The position numbers were made by a program, and so were the translations under genes. The notes under the pieces are model-generated. The model was not told the origin of the DNA. It saw only the letters and a list, made by a program, of their open reading frames with translations, and did not search any database. 64,000 bases of DNA, taken from positions 1 through 64,000 of the forward strand of contig CAZGVO010000014.1 of the NCBI GenBank assembly GCA_964529175.1, written 5' to 3'. This DNA is from JAAFJM01 sp964529175 (lineage in GTDB: Bacteria; Bacteroidota; Bacteroidia; UKL13-3). Shown in pieces: positions 33,808-42,436 of the stretch. Position 1 is the stretch's first letter; each line of letters begins with the position of its first letter.

Positions 33808-34719
33808 ATGAGTAACCCACGCAGAAACGCATTAGGCCGAGGATTAAGTGCATTGCTTGAAAATGCCGCAACTGATATAACCACCACCGAACCAAAACCG
33901 GTTAATTCTATTAGCGAAGTTCCTATTTCGCAAGTAGAAGCTAACCCTTTTCAACCAAGAACCGATTTTAAAGAAGAAGAATTAAACGAATTAGCCGAAA
34001 GTATTAAAGTACATGGTGTAATTCAGCCAATTACAGTTCGTAAAATTGGATTTGACAGATACCAATTAATTAGTGGAGAGCGCAGAACACGTGCTTCGCG
34101 CATAGCAGGTTTAGAAAAAATTCCTGCATTTATTCGCCTTGCCGATGATCAAGGAATGCTAGAAATGGCATTGATTGAAAACATTCAACGCGAAAATTTA
34201 AACGCCATGGAAGTAGCTTTAAGTTACAAACGCTTGATGGACGAATGCAAATTAAACCAAGAAGAGTTAGGCGATAGAGTTGGCAAAAACCGTAGTACTG
34301 TAAATAACTACATGCGTTTATTAAAATTGCCCGATAATATTCAAGCAGCTTTAAGAGACGATAAAATTTCGATGGGACACGCACGTGCCATTATAAATAT
34401 TGACAATGCCGATGAGCAACAATATTTATTTAATGAAATGGTTTTGAAAGATTTATCGGTACGTCAAGTAGAAGCTTTGGTGCGCGAGGCAAGCGAAAGA
34501 GCTAAGCAAGACCAAACACTGATTGAAGACGAAAAACCAAAAAGCAAAAAAGCAGCAAAACCAGCTTTAACCGAGGTAGTAGCTGAGTTTCAAAAACTAT
34601 TAACCGATAAATTTGGTAACAAAGTAAAAATTACCAACGATGAAAAAGGAAAAGGTAGCATTACCATTCCATTTAAATCGGAAAACGATTTGAATAAAAT
34701 TTTAGATATGTTATCGTAA
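33808..34719 (+). CDS. parB: Chromosome partitioning protein ParB/Spo0J
   Basis: 303 residues. The N-terminus 'RRNALGRGLSALLENA' is the ParA-interacting segment. The CTP-binding/NTPase part contains 'SQVEANPFQPRTDF' (near 40-54) and GERRTRASR (90-98). The helix-turn-helix is 'NQEELGDRVGKNRSTVNNYM' (150-169), and the C-terminal dimer domain is residues 245-303 ('LLTDKFGNKVKITNDEKGKG'). ParB binds parS and spreads as a CTP-dependent clamp. It ends with 'DMLS' and TAA; this end plus the following bases recurs exactly at 42376-42399. It is followed by a terminator. Confidence 0.96.
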   Translation: MSNPRRNALGRGLSALLENAATDITTTEPKPVNSISEVPISQVEANPFQPRTDFKEEELNELAESIKVHGVIQPITVRKIGFDRYQLISGERRTRASRIAGLEKIPAFIRLADDQGMLEMALIENIQRENLNAMEVALSYKRLMDECKLNQEELGDRVGKNRSTVNNYMRLLKLPDNIQAALRDDKISMGHARAIINIDNADEQQYLFNEMVLKDLSVRQVEALVREASERAKQDQTLIEDEKPKSKKAAKPALTEVVAEFQKLLTDKFGNKVKITNDEKGKGSITIPFKSENDLNKILDMLS

Positions 34720-34735
34720 TTATTGATTATAAAAA

Positions 34736-34770
34736 AAATAGGCTGTCTCAAAAAGACAGCCTATTTTTTT
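34736..34770 (+). terminator. Terminator of the parAB operon
   Basis: Stem AAATAGGCTGTCT (34736-34748) pairs with AGACAGCCTATTT (34754-34766) around the loop CAAAA, followed by Ts. It lies 16 bases after the parB stop codon. Confidence 0.88.
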
Positions 34771-34921
34771 GATCCTCCCTCTTTATAAACAAGTTGATTT
34801 AATGTAATCATAAGCTTGTATTAAATCAAAATATAAAATTTATTTTTTTCTGTTCAACATTTGTAAATAAAACCTTGGTTTATTAAATTTACCACTCACT
34901 AGTTTTTTGAAATTGACAGAA

Positions 34922-36694
34922 ATGTGTAAAAATATACCCCTATTCAAATTTATTTTAAATATTAATTGGCCCTTTGCACTCGTATTTGCAATTTGTTTTT
35001 TTTACATACCAGTATTAGCTCAAAATAAAGTTGATAGCTTACAAAATTTACTCAAATTAGAAACTGACTTATTAAAAAAATCGCAAATATTAAATGAGTT
35101 AGCTACTGAAATAAAAACAAAAAGACTTCCTTTAGCTATTGATTATGCCAAACAAGCTTATCAAATTGCAGAATCAAATGGATTTAAAAAAGAAATTGGT
35201 ACATCGTGCAGTACTTTAGGTTTATTATATTCTTACACTACACTGTTAGATACAGCAGTTTATTGGAATAAAAAGGGAATTGTCTACTTATTACCTACTC
35301 TTGATAGCTTTGAAATTTCGAGAAATTACAATCGATTGGGTGTAAATTATATTTTAAAAAAGGACTTTTTCAATGCTTTAAAATACCTTCTGCCAGCATC
35401 TACTTGGAGCAATACTGCCAAAATTAAAGCCAATGTTTATAATAACTTAGGCATGATTAGTAAAAAAAATGGCAATTATGCTAAAGCCATTCAATATTAT
35501 ATAACCGCCTTACAAAATTATGAGCTTTGCAATACACCCGTTAGCCAGGCCACAACTTTTAGTAATTTAGGTTCACTTTACATACAAAAGAAAGATTACA
35601 AAAGAGCGAGTGAAATGTATAACCAATCGTACAAAATAGCTTTAAATATCAATGATTCCGAAAGTTTAGCTCAATCATTAAATGGATTAGGAATTACCAC
35701 TAATCGTTTAGGAAACCCTAAAAAAGGAATTGAATTCTTTGAAAATTCAGCTATCATTTTTAAACGATTAGGGTTTACAAATGAATACGCCCAACAAATT
35801 ATTAATATTTCGGATGTTAAAGGAGAAATTGGACAACTTAAAGATGCTGAATTAGGATATTTTGAGGCAGAGAAAATTTTTCTAATGTCAAAAGACAGTT
35901 TAAATTTATCTGCCTTGTACAATAATTTAGGTGACTTATTTTACAAACAAAATATTTTAAAAAAAGCCGGCAGCTATTTTGAAAAATCGTACAAATATTC
36001 ACAAGGCTTTACCGATGTAAATTACAAAAGATTGATTGTTAAAAATTTAAGTAACATTTATCAAAAACTTGGTCAAGATAAAAAAGCATTGGAATACAGA
36101 ATAATTTACGAAGAAATGTATGACAAAATGGTTAATGTAGCTGAGGTTGAAAAAATTGTGGAATTAAACCATGCTTACGATACTATAAAAAAAGAGCAAC
36201 AAATTATTCAAAAAAATGAACAAATAACTGAATTACAGAGTAGTAGAAAAAATATTTATATTATTGTTGGGGTGTTAAGTTTAGTAATAATGCTCATTTT
36301 ACTTTTATACAGAAGCCGATTAAGAAAACATCATTTGCTTGAAGAAAACATCCAATCAATTGATAAACAGATTGCATCGCTTAAAATTGAAAATACTGAT
36401 TTAAAAACAAAGCTAATTGAAACAGAGTTAGAGTTAAATAAACTAGAAGTAAAATATAGTAAAGATAAAGATAAGCTACCTGAAACACATACAAACTTAT
36501 CGAAACGAGAATATGAAGTTCTCTTATTTATGGCCGAAGGTTTAAGTGATAAAGAAATTGCAGACAAAATTTTTGTAAGTGTTACCACAGTTCGCACCCA
36601 TATTCGAAGAATTTATGACAAGCTTTTAGTTAAAAACAGAACAGAAGCGGTTTTAATGTTAAATAAATTCCAACTGGTCCAAGATCAAATCTAA
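34922..36694 (+). CDS. Membrane-anchored TPR protein with LuxR-type DNA-binding domain
   Basis: 590 residues from ATG 34922 (MCKNIPLFKFILN); a TTG five codons earlier would add MKLTE. An N-terminal signal or anchor ('LVFAICFFYIPVLAQ') is followed by at least six TPR units (about 35-400, e.g. 'IKANVYNNLGMISKKNGNYA', 'SQATTFSNLGSLYIQKKDYK'), a membrane helix 'IYIIVGVLSLVIMLILLLY' (about 442-460), a coiled coil, and a LuxR/GerE HTH at the end ('LSKREYEVLLFMAEGLSDKE', 'VSVTTVRTHIRRIYDKLLVK'). The TPR part is periplasmic and the HTH cytoplasmic, so it can signal across the inner membrane as a one-component regulator. The gene directly downstream is a secreted protein whose promoter carries a perfect palindrome, so local control is likely. 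Confidence 0.85.
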   Translation: MCKNIPLFKFILNINWPFALVFAICFFYIPVLAQNKVDSLQNLLKLETDLLKKSQILNELATEIKTKRLPLAIDYAKQAYQIAESNGFKKEIGTSCSTLGLLYSYTTLLDTAVYWNKKGIVYLLPTLDSFEISRNYNRLGVNYILKKDFFNALKYLLPASTWSNTAKIKANVYNNLGMISKKNGNYAKAIQYYITALQNYELCNTPVSQATTFSNLGSLYIQKKDYKRASEMYNQSYKIALNINDSESLAQSLNGLGITTNRLGNPKKGIEFFENSAIIFKRLGFTNEYAQQIINISDVKGEIGQLKDAELGYFEAEKIFLMSKDSLNLSALYNNLGDLFYKQNILKKAGSYFEKSYKYSQGFTDVNYKRLIVKNLSNIYQKLGQDKKALEYRIIYEEMYDKMVNVAEVEKIVELNHAYDTIKKEQQIIQKNEQITELQSSRKNIYIIVGVLSLVIMLILLLYRSRLRKHHLLEENIQSIDKQIASLKIENTDLKTKLIETELELNKLEVKYSKDKDKLPETHTNLSKREYEVLLFMAEGLSDKEIADKIFVSVTTVRTHIRRIYDKLLVKNRTEAVLMLNKFQLVQDQI

Positions 36695-36877
36695 ATTACT
36701 ATTTTTAAAAAATAAAACTTCCTCCACATCTATTTTATATATCTAAATTTTACCTATTGCAAATCCAATAATTGAATAATTAATCAATTTTTTTGTAGTT
36801 ATTATTGATTACATAACCAAAATACATCATATTATACTGATAATTAATTATTTAATTTAACAAAAAAAAACAAAAAA

Positions 36878-36893
36878 TCATCAATATTGATGA
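36878..36893. promoter_or_regulatory. Perfect 16-bp palindrome, likely operator for the LuxR-type regulator
   Basis: TCATCAATATTGATGA is a perfect palindrome in the 247-bp gap between the TPR-LuxR gene and the secreted-protein operon. It is centred near -44 relative to the start predicted from TAAATTTG at 36916-36923. No other copy was seen while reading the window. Confidence 0.5.
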
Positions 36894-36915
36894 CAAGTAA
36901 AGTGGTGTCTAAAAG

Positions 36916-36923
36916 TAAATTTG
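36916..36923 (+). promoter_or_regulatory. Promoter -7 element of the BNR/dockerin-like operon
   Basis: TAAATTTG is a perfect TAnnTTTG. No TTTG stands at the expected spacing upstream; the palindrome at 36878-36893 takes that position instead. The start codon is 18 bases further on. Confidence 0.5.
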
Positions 36924-36941
36924 TTCAAAAATCATTTACTT

Positions 36942-39602
36942 ATGGACTCAAAAATTTACCTTAAAACGCTGCTAATTGTTTTTTTAAGCACAGTTATCAA
37001 ATTTTCGTTTGCCCAAACCATTAATGCACCAAATGTGGAAGATATATGGGGAGGCCGAATCAATGCTATTGTGGGTTATTCAAAAACAGCCGACACTAGT
37101 GGAATTTACATTGCCACAGAAAGTGCAAATTCCATTTTTTATAGTTCTGTTTACAATCCTGTTGGAGCTGGTTTTACCTTTAGAAAATTTAAAGTTTTAC
37201 CAACTGCCGATGCCAGCAAAAATTTAGGTTCTGGAATTCAGCTAATAGATGTTCATAAAGCATCAGGAAAGTTATTTTTTGTAAATAATGGACTTTTTAG
37301 CACATCCCCAACAGCAACATCATTAACAACTGTAGATGCAGGAAATATTACTGCTTTAAAAATAAAAGATTCAGTACTCATATATATAAAAGGCTCACAA
37401 TTACATTGGGGAAAAATTAATTCCTCAGGTATTTATACAGCCAATGCATCTTCTCCAATTACCATAACTTCTCCCCCATCTTTACCAGTTATTATAGATA
37501 TTAATCCAAAAAATTATAAAGTTTATATTGGATTTGGTGGTGCTTCGCCTACAGCTGTTCAATCAAACGATAATTTTTATGATTTGAAGTCAACAACTGT
37601 ATTTTCTAACCTAACTATGGGAACAATTCCTTCCAATACTTCTTACACAGGTTTTGGCATTAGTCCTTCGGGTAGATTATTTTTTGGTGGACAAAGAACA
37701 TCTGGATACAATACATTTAAACACTTTTTATATTCTGATGATGGTTTAAGCTGGACCAGTGTGACAACTGCTGTTTCTGGAGTAACAGGCTCCAGCATAG
37801 CATTTGCAGGCACCGAAAGTAGTTACGTTACCTATTTTGCTAAGTGCTATTCAAATAATCAAGGTAACTCTTGGGCAGAATTTGGCAATATTAGTTTTCA
37901 AACACACCCCAACGATGGTTCAGTACTTACCGATCCTAACGACTCCCTAACTGTATATATGACTAGTGATCAAGGATTAGCATATTCATTAAATGGAGGT
38001 TCTGTAATGCATGAAATGGATAGAGGTATTGAAGCAGTTCAAGTAAATGATTTTACAATGACGCCCGACAAAAATACTGCATGGATAGCTTCTAAAGCAG
38101 GTGTAAGAAAAGTAAGTAATTACCAATCTTCTAAAACTTGGACCAGGGCTAAATTTCCAAACGGTGACGGTTCGCCATATTTTAGTGCAGAAATGAAACC
38201 CGGAGATACCAATACTGTATATGTTGGAAATTTAAGAGTTTATAAAACTACTGATGGTGGAAATAGTTGGACTCAGAAGTTTACACCAGAAAATGCACCT
38301 TACAGTTGGCCTCAAACAGCTATAAGATGCGAAGCCATAGAAATTTGTCCTTGGAACAGTAATATTATAATGGCAGGTTATTATATTCAAGATTCAATAA
38401 AAGGTGGGCTATTTTATTCGTTAGATGCTGGCCAAACTTGGAGCCAACAGTATTTACATATCTCATCAGGCTCGCATGATGTAAATGTTTGGGATATTGT
38501 ATTTAACATAGAAGGTACTGATACCATTGCATATATTGGAGTTGAATACGATTTGGCACATCCTACAGGACGAAGTATTTACAAATTAACCAAATCTGGT
38601 AGCAGCTGGACAGTTAGCCAAGATATGAATGCGGCTACCACAAGTACAGGTTCCTTAATTGTTGCTACAATAAGAGACTTACATAGAAGTTCTACAGGCG
38701 ATACAATATATGCTTGCGGAACAGATGCTGGAGTAAATGAACCCGTGGCGTACTACAAACCAATTACCGCTACAGGAAAATGGACGCCTTTCACATATGT
38801 TGGTTTACCAATTAGTAGCGGATTACAAGGTTATGCAATTACCAAAGGAGTTGATACCATGTATGTAGCCGTTGAAAATGATGTATATTATTTGCCTTCA
38901 CCTACTTCAAGTTGGCAATTGGGTTACAGCTACCCCGAAGGAACTGAAATTAACTTTTTATACTACGATGAATTACTGGTAGGAACAGAATCTGGCTTGT
39001 ATGGTCATCTATTATTTGAAGCACAAGCAAGCTCATTAACACTTACTGCATTTTTAGAAGGATTGTATTTGGGAAGTAACACCATGACTGCCGCACCTTA
39101 TAATAGTAACCCTGCTTTTTCAGCTTTAATAGCCGATACCATTATTGTAGAATTACACATGGCAGGCTCACCATATACTTTAATAGAAACCGATACTGTT
39201 TTATTAAGCACATCAGGTGTTGCTACTTGTAATTTTCCTGCTTACACCAATGGAAATAGTTATTATATAGCTATTAAACATCGAAATTCAATTGAAACTT
39301 GGAGTGCTTCGCCAATTATGTTAGGCACAAACGCTTCATACAATTTTAGCACAGCAGCCAATAAAGCATATGGAAATAATTTAAAAAACAGTGGTGGTAT
39401 TTATGTAATTTACAGTGGAGATATTAACCAAGATGGGGACATTGATTTTAGTGATTATCCTGTTTTAGATATTGGAAGTATTAATGGATTAACTGGATAT
39501 TTATCAGCCGATTTAAATGGAGATGGAACAATAGATTTTAGTGATTATCCATATATTGATACTAATAGCCTTAATGGAATTTCAATAATCAGACCTTTTT
39601 AA
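36942..39602 (+). CDS. Secreted BNR-repeat protein with dockerin-like C-terminus
   Basis: 886 residues from ATG 36942 (the upstream frame uses TTG), with signal peptide MDSKIYLKTLLIVFLSTVIKFSFA. Residues about 35-720 show repeats of the BNR/sortilin-like beta-propeller type ('SDDGLSWTS', 'CYSNNQGNSWAEFG', 'YKTTDGGNSWTQKF', 'YSLDAGQTWSQQYL'). The last 60 residues hold two EF-hand-like loops, 'GDINQDGDIDFSD' and 'ADLNGDGTIDFSD', in the spacing of a type I dockerin. The usual T9SS sorting domain is absent. It is the first gene of a likely operon with the next T9SS cargo protein (28-base gap). No cohesin-like gene is in the window, so cellulosome function cannot be claimed. Confidence 0.78.
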   Translation: MDSKIYLKTLLIVFLSTVIKFSFAQTINAPNVEDIWGGRINAIVGYSKTADTSGIYIATESANSIFYSSVYNPVGAGFTFRKFKVLPTADASKNLGSGIQLIDVHKASGKLFFVNNGLFSTSPTATSLTTVDAGNITALKIKDSVLIYIKGSQLHWGKINSSGIYTANASSPITITSPPSLPVIIDINPKNYKVYIGFGGASPTAVQSNDNFYDLKSTTVFSNLTMGTIPSNTSYTGFGISPSGRLFFGGQRTSGYNTFKHFLYSDDGLSWTSVTTAVSGVTGSSIAFAGTESSYVTYFAKCYSNNQGNSWAEFGNISFQTHPNDGSVLTDPNDSLTVYMTSDQGLAYSLNGGSVMHEMDRGIEAVQVNDFTMTPDKNTAWIASKAGVRKVSNYQSSKTWTRAKFPNGDGSPYFSAEMKPGDTNTVYVGNLRVYKTTDGGNSWTQKFTPENAPYSWPQTAIRCEAIEICPWNSNIIMAGYYIQDSIKGGLFYSLDAGQTWSQQYLHISSGSHDVNVWDIVFNIEGTDTIAYIGVEYDLAHPTGRSIYKLTKSGSSWTVSQDMNAATTSTGSLIVATIRDLHRSSTGDTIYACGTDAGVNEPVAYYKPITATGKWTPFTYVGLPISSGLQGYAITKGVDTMYVAVENDVYYLPSPTSSWQLGYSYPEGTEINFLYYDELLVGTESGLYGHLLFEAQASSLTLTAFLEGLYLGSNTMTAAPYNSNPAFSALIADTIIVELHMAGSPYTLIETDTVLLSTSGVATCNFPAYTNGNSYYIAIKHRNSIETWSASPIMLGTNASYNFSTAANKAYGNNLKNSGGIYVIYSGDINQDGDIDFSDYPVLDIGSINGLTGYLSADLNGDGTIDFSDYPYIDTNSLNGISIIRPF

Positions 39603-39630
39603 TTAAATAACAGCTTAAAACCTATACATT

Positions 39631-42087
39631 ATGAAAAAGATAATCATCGCAATTATATCAGTAATTATATTTCAAATTACATTATCAGCTCAAGCTACTT
39701 TAAATAACTTTGAGTTACGAATAGAAAACGAACAATTAACAAGTGCAACTACTTATCAAATAGATATTTATTTATACAATAAAACAGTAAGTACTTTTGA
39801 ATTAAGAGCAGGCACCATGTCGTTTTGGGTAAATCCAACTTGGAGAAATGGGGGCACCATAACTCCATCAATATTGAGTAGTGGTTTGGTAACAGCGCAG
39901 CAATCGGGAACTTCGGCTTATACCAATGGAGCTACCGATTTTTTCAGAAGAACCATTGCCAATGTATCGGCTAGTAGTGGCACATTGGTAGCAGCAGGTT
40001 CTAAAATAAAACTGTTTACCATGCTTTTAACTAATACAGCAGCGTTTTCTACTTCAGCTACTCCTAATTTTGCATGCAAATTTTCAGGAACCAATACTTG
40101 CGGATTTACCTATACTGATACTGTAACCACTGCATCTGCTATTGCTGTTAATAGCACCACTGTAACTAGTACCCAATCCAACTGTTATACACCTATTTAT
40201 TGGAACGGAATTCAGTGGAATGCTGGTTCTACTTCAGCGGGAGCTGTTTCAACTGTGGCGCCTATTTCAACTAAAGATGCAATAGTTTACAATGGAACTT
40301 TAACTGGTGCTGTAACATGCAGAAATTATGAATTAAAATTGGGTACCACACACACTTTAGGCTCTAATACATTAGATGTTGGTTATAATTTAACCAATAA
40401 TGGAACATTGTTGGCCAATAGCGGAACCATTAATTTAACAGGAACCCAAATTTCACAAACTTCAAATCAAACTGTATCAGGTAATGCTATAACAGTTTCA
40501 AATATAGGTTTTGGAACTACTGGCAATGGTGGAACCAAAACATTAACTACCGCAATTTCATTTACAGGAAATTTAACTCAATCAGGAACAGCTGTATTAG
40601 CTTCTGGAGGTAATTTAACTTTAAAATCTAGTAATTCGGGAACCGCAAGTATTGGTCAATTAAATTCAGGTTTGGCTATTTCTGGTAATATTACTGTTGA
40701 AAGATATATCCCATCAAGTTACAGGCGCTACCGCTTTTTAGCTTCGCCAGTAGTTGGCGGAACTAGTTTACAATGGAGAGATAATGGTGCTACAAATGCT
40801 GGAAGAGGTATTCATATTACCAATTTAACTGGAACTGTAGATGCTTCAATTACAAATGCTCCTTCCGCTTTTAAGTACACCGAATCGTTAACTGCTGGAG
40901 GAAGTGATATTAATTCGAAATGGGAAGCTATTGATGGAAACACTACATTAAATAATGGACAAGGTTACAGGGTTTATGTTAGAGGCGATAGAACAAAATC
41001 ATTAACTTCAAATGCCGACACATCGCCAAATGAAACCACTATTTGGGTTACTGGAACCTACCCTATTAGTCCTATTAATATTCCAATTACTTATAACCCC
41101 TCATTAGGCAACGGTTGGAATTTAGTTGGTAATCCTTTTCCAAGTTCTATTGATTGGAATGCTTCTTCAGGCTGGACCAAAACCAATATTCAAAACACCA
41201 TTTGGATTTGGAATCCTGTAAATAACTCATATGGTTCGTTCGATGGAATTACAGCTGTAAATTCAGTTACAAGATATATTTCAAGCGGCCAAGCATTTTT
41301 TATTCAAGCCATTGGCACTAGCCCTGTTTTATCTGTTAACGAAAATGTTAAAGTGTTAAACACTCCAGCCAATTTATTTAAAGCACCAGAAACCAACACA
41401 TTACGTATAAAAATAAAAAACGATACCATTGAAAGTGATGAAACTGTTATTCGTTTTATGGAAAATAAAAATGATGATTTTGTTAACAATGAAGATATTG
41501 TAAAAATAATTAATCCAAACTCCAATATAGCTTCGTATATTAATCCAGATAAGTACGCTATGGTCAACTATTTAAATATTAATAGCTTAAATAATAAAAC
41601 AATTCCTTTAAGCGTTTGGGCTACTTATGAAGGCAATTATCCATTAATATTTAGCCAAATCGAAAATTTTGATGCGGGGGTATTCATTTATTTGAAAGAT
41701 AATTACAAAAACACACTAACTGATTTAAGAAAAACCAATCAATATATTTTTACCATAGATGGTAATGCAGCTTCAACAGCTAACGGACGATTAGAAGTAA
41801 TTTTTACCAATAAAAACATGGGCATTAATGACATAAAAAACACCAATCAATTAGTAGTAAATTTATTTCCAAATCCAGTCAATGAAAGTTTAAATATTTT
41901 GGTACAAAATGGAACATTTACTCAAGCTGAAATTGCCATTTATACCGTTACGGGAGTTGAAATAGAAAAGCAATTAATGATAGGAAATAGCAAAACTTTT
42001 AGTGTTCAAAATCTGAGCAGCGGCACTTATTTCTTAAAAATAAATGATGTAAACGGATTTACTAAAACCATAAAATTTGTAAAATAG
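39631..42087 (+). CDS. Secreted beta-rich protein with type IX sorting domain
   Basis: 818 residues with signal peptide MKKIIIAIISVIIFQITLSAQ. The N-terminal part ('NNFELRIENEQLTSATTYQI', 'WVNPTWRNGGTITPSILSSG') looks like a cohesin- or Big-type beta-sandwich. A repetitive Ser/Thr/Gly-rich middle follows (about 190-360, 'NNGTLLANSGTINLTGTQIS'), then a region conserved in T9SS cargo ('ITVERYIPSSYRRYRFLASP', 'GNGWNLVGNPFPSSIDWNAS', residues about 360-540). The C-terminal sorting domain is 'LVVNLFPNPVNESLNILVQN' to 'GTYFLKINDVNGFTKTIKFV'. It lies 28 bases after the BNR/dockerin gene. Possibly the cohesin-like partner of that dockerin, but this is only a position-based guess. Confidence 0.82.
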   Translation: MKKIIIAIISVIIFQITLSAQATLNNFELRIENEQLTSATTYQIDIYLYNKTVSTFELRAGTMSFWVNPTWRNGGTITPSILSSGLVTAQQSGTSAYTNGATDFFRRTIANVSASSGTLVAAGSKIKLFTMLLTNTAAFSTSATPNFACKFSGTNTCGFTYTDTVTTASAIAVNSTTVTSTQSNCYTPIYWNGIQWNAGSTSAGAVSTVAPISTKDAIVYNGTLTGAVTCRNYELKLGTTHTLGSNTLDVGYNLTNNGTLLANSGTINLTGTQISQTSNQTVSGNAITVSNIGFGTTGNGGTKTLTTAISFTGNLTQSGTAVLASGGNLTLKSSNSGTASIGQLNSGLAISGNITVERYIPSSYRRYRFLASPVVGGTSLQWRDNGATNAGRGIHITNLTGTVDASITNAPSAFKYTESLTAGGSDINSKWEAIDGNTTLNNGQGYRVYVRGDRTKSLTSNADTSPNETTIWVTGTYPISPINIPITYNPSLGNGWNLVGNPFPSSIDWNASSGWTKTNIQNTIWIWNPVNNSYGSFDGITAVNSVTRYISSGQAFFIQAIGTSPVLSVNENVKVLNTPANLFKAPETNTLRIKIKNDTIESDETVIRFMENKNDDFVNNEDIVKIINPNSNIASYINPDKYAMVNYLNINSLNNKTIPLSVWATYEGNYPLIFSQIENFDAGVFIYLKDNYKNTLTDLRKTNQYIFTIDGNAASTANGRLEVIFTNKNMGINDIKNTNQLVVNLFPNPVNESLNILVQNGTFTQAEIAIYTVTGVEIEKQLMIGNSKTFSVQNLSSGTYFLKINDVNGFTKTIKFVK

Positions 42088-42167
42088 TTTTTTGCTTAAC
42101 AAGTTTAAATACTGTAATAGTAAACTTATTAACCCGATTAGTCATATTAACCCAATTACTTAATAAT

Positions 42168-42332
42168 ATGAAAAAAACGATTGTATATATCATAATATTT
42201 ATAGGCATTATAATAGCTTTAAATGCCCAAAAAGCAAAGAATATTCATTGGGGCGATGAATATGAAGAAGTGCCTATAAATAACAAAACTACCTTACTTA
42301 CTGCCATTGATACAGTGTATGAATTCAGGTAA
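42168..42332 (+). CDS. Small secreted peptide, 54 residues
   Basis: The complete small reading frame starts MKKTIVYIIIFIGIIIALNA, a clear signal peptide ending NAQ, followed by a 33-residue mature part 'KAKNIHWGDEYEEVPINNK' and 'TTLLTAIDTVYEFR'. It is 80 bases downstream of the T9SS cargo gene and upstream of a terminator, so it is probably the third gene of that operon. The mature peptide is acidic and soluble. I know no family; a coding assignment rests on the signal peptide, position and complete frame. Confidence 0.55.
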   Translation: MKKTIVYIIIFIGIIIALNAQKAKNIHWGDEYEEVPINNKTTLLTAIDTVYEFR

Positions 42333-42375
42333 CTAAAAAATAAATTTCTATAATTATTAAAAAACATCAGTTTGG

Positions 42376-42399
42376 TATGTTATCGTAATTATTGATTAT
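42376..42399. repeat. Exact 24-bp copy of the parB 3' end
   Basis: Positions 42376-42399 are identical to 34707-34730, which cover the last codons of parB (Met-Leu-Ser-stop) and 12 bases beyond. In both places an intrinsic terminator follows within 10 bases. There is no reading frame through the copy, so it is a non-coding remnant. Confidence 0.75.
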
Positions 42400-42405
42400 T
42401 AAATA

Positions 42406-42436
42406 AGAAAAGCCAGCTTTAAAGTTGGCTTTTTTT
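42406..42436. terminator. Bidirectional terminator between convergent genes
   Basis: Stem AAAAGCCAGCTTT (42408-42420) with AAAGTTGGCTTTT (42421-42433) and T-rich tails on both strands. It serves the plus-strand secreted-protein operon and the minus-strand oxidase/EamA run, whose last stop codon is at 42435-42437. Confidence 0.8.
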
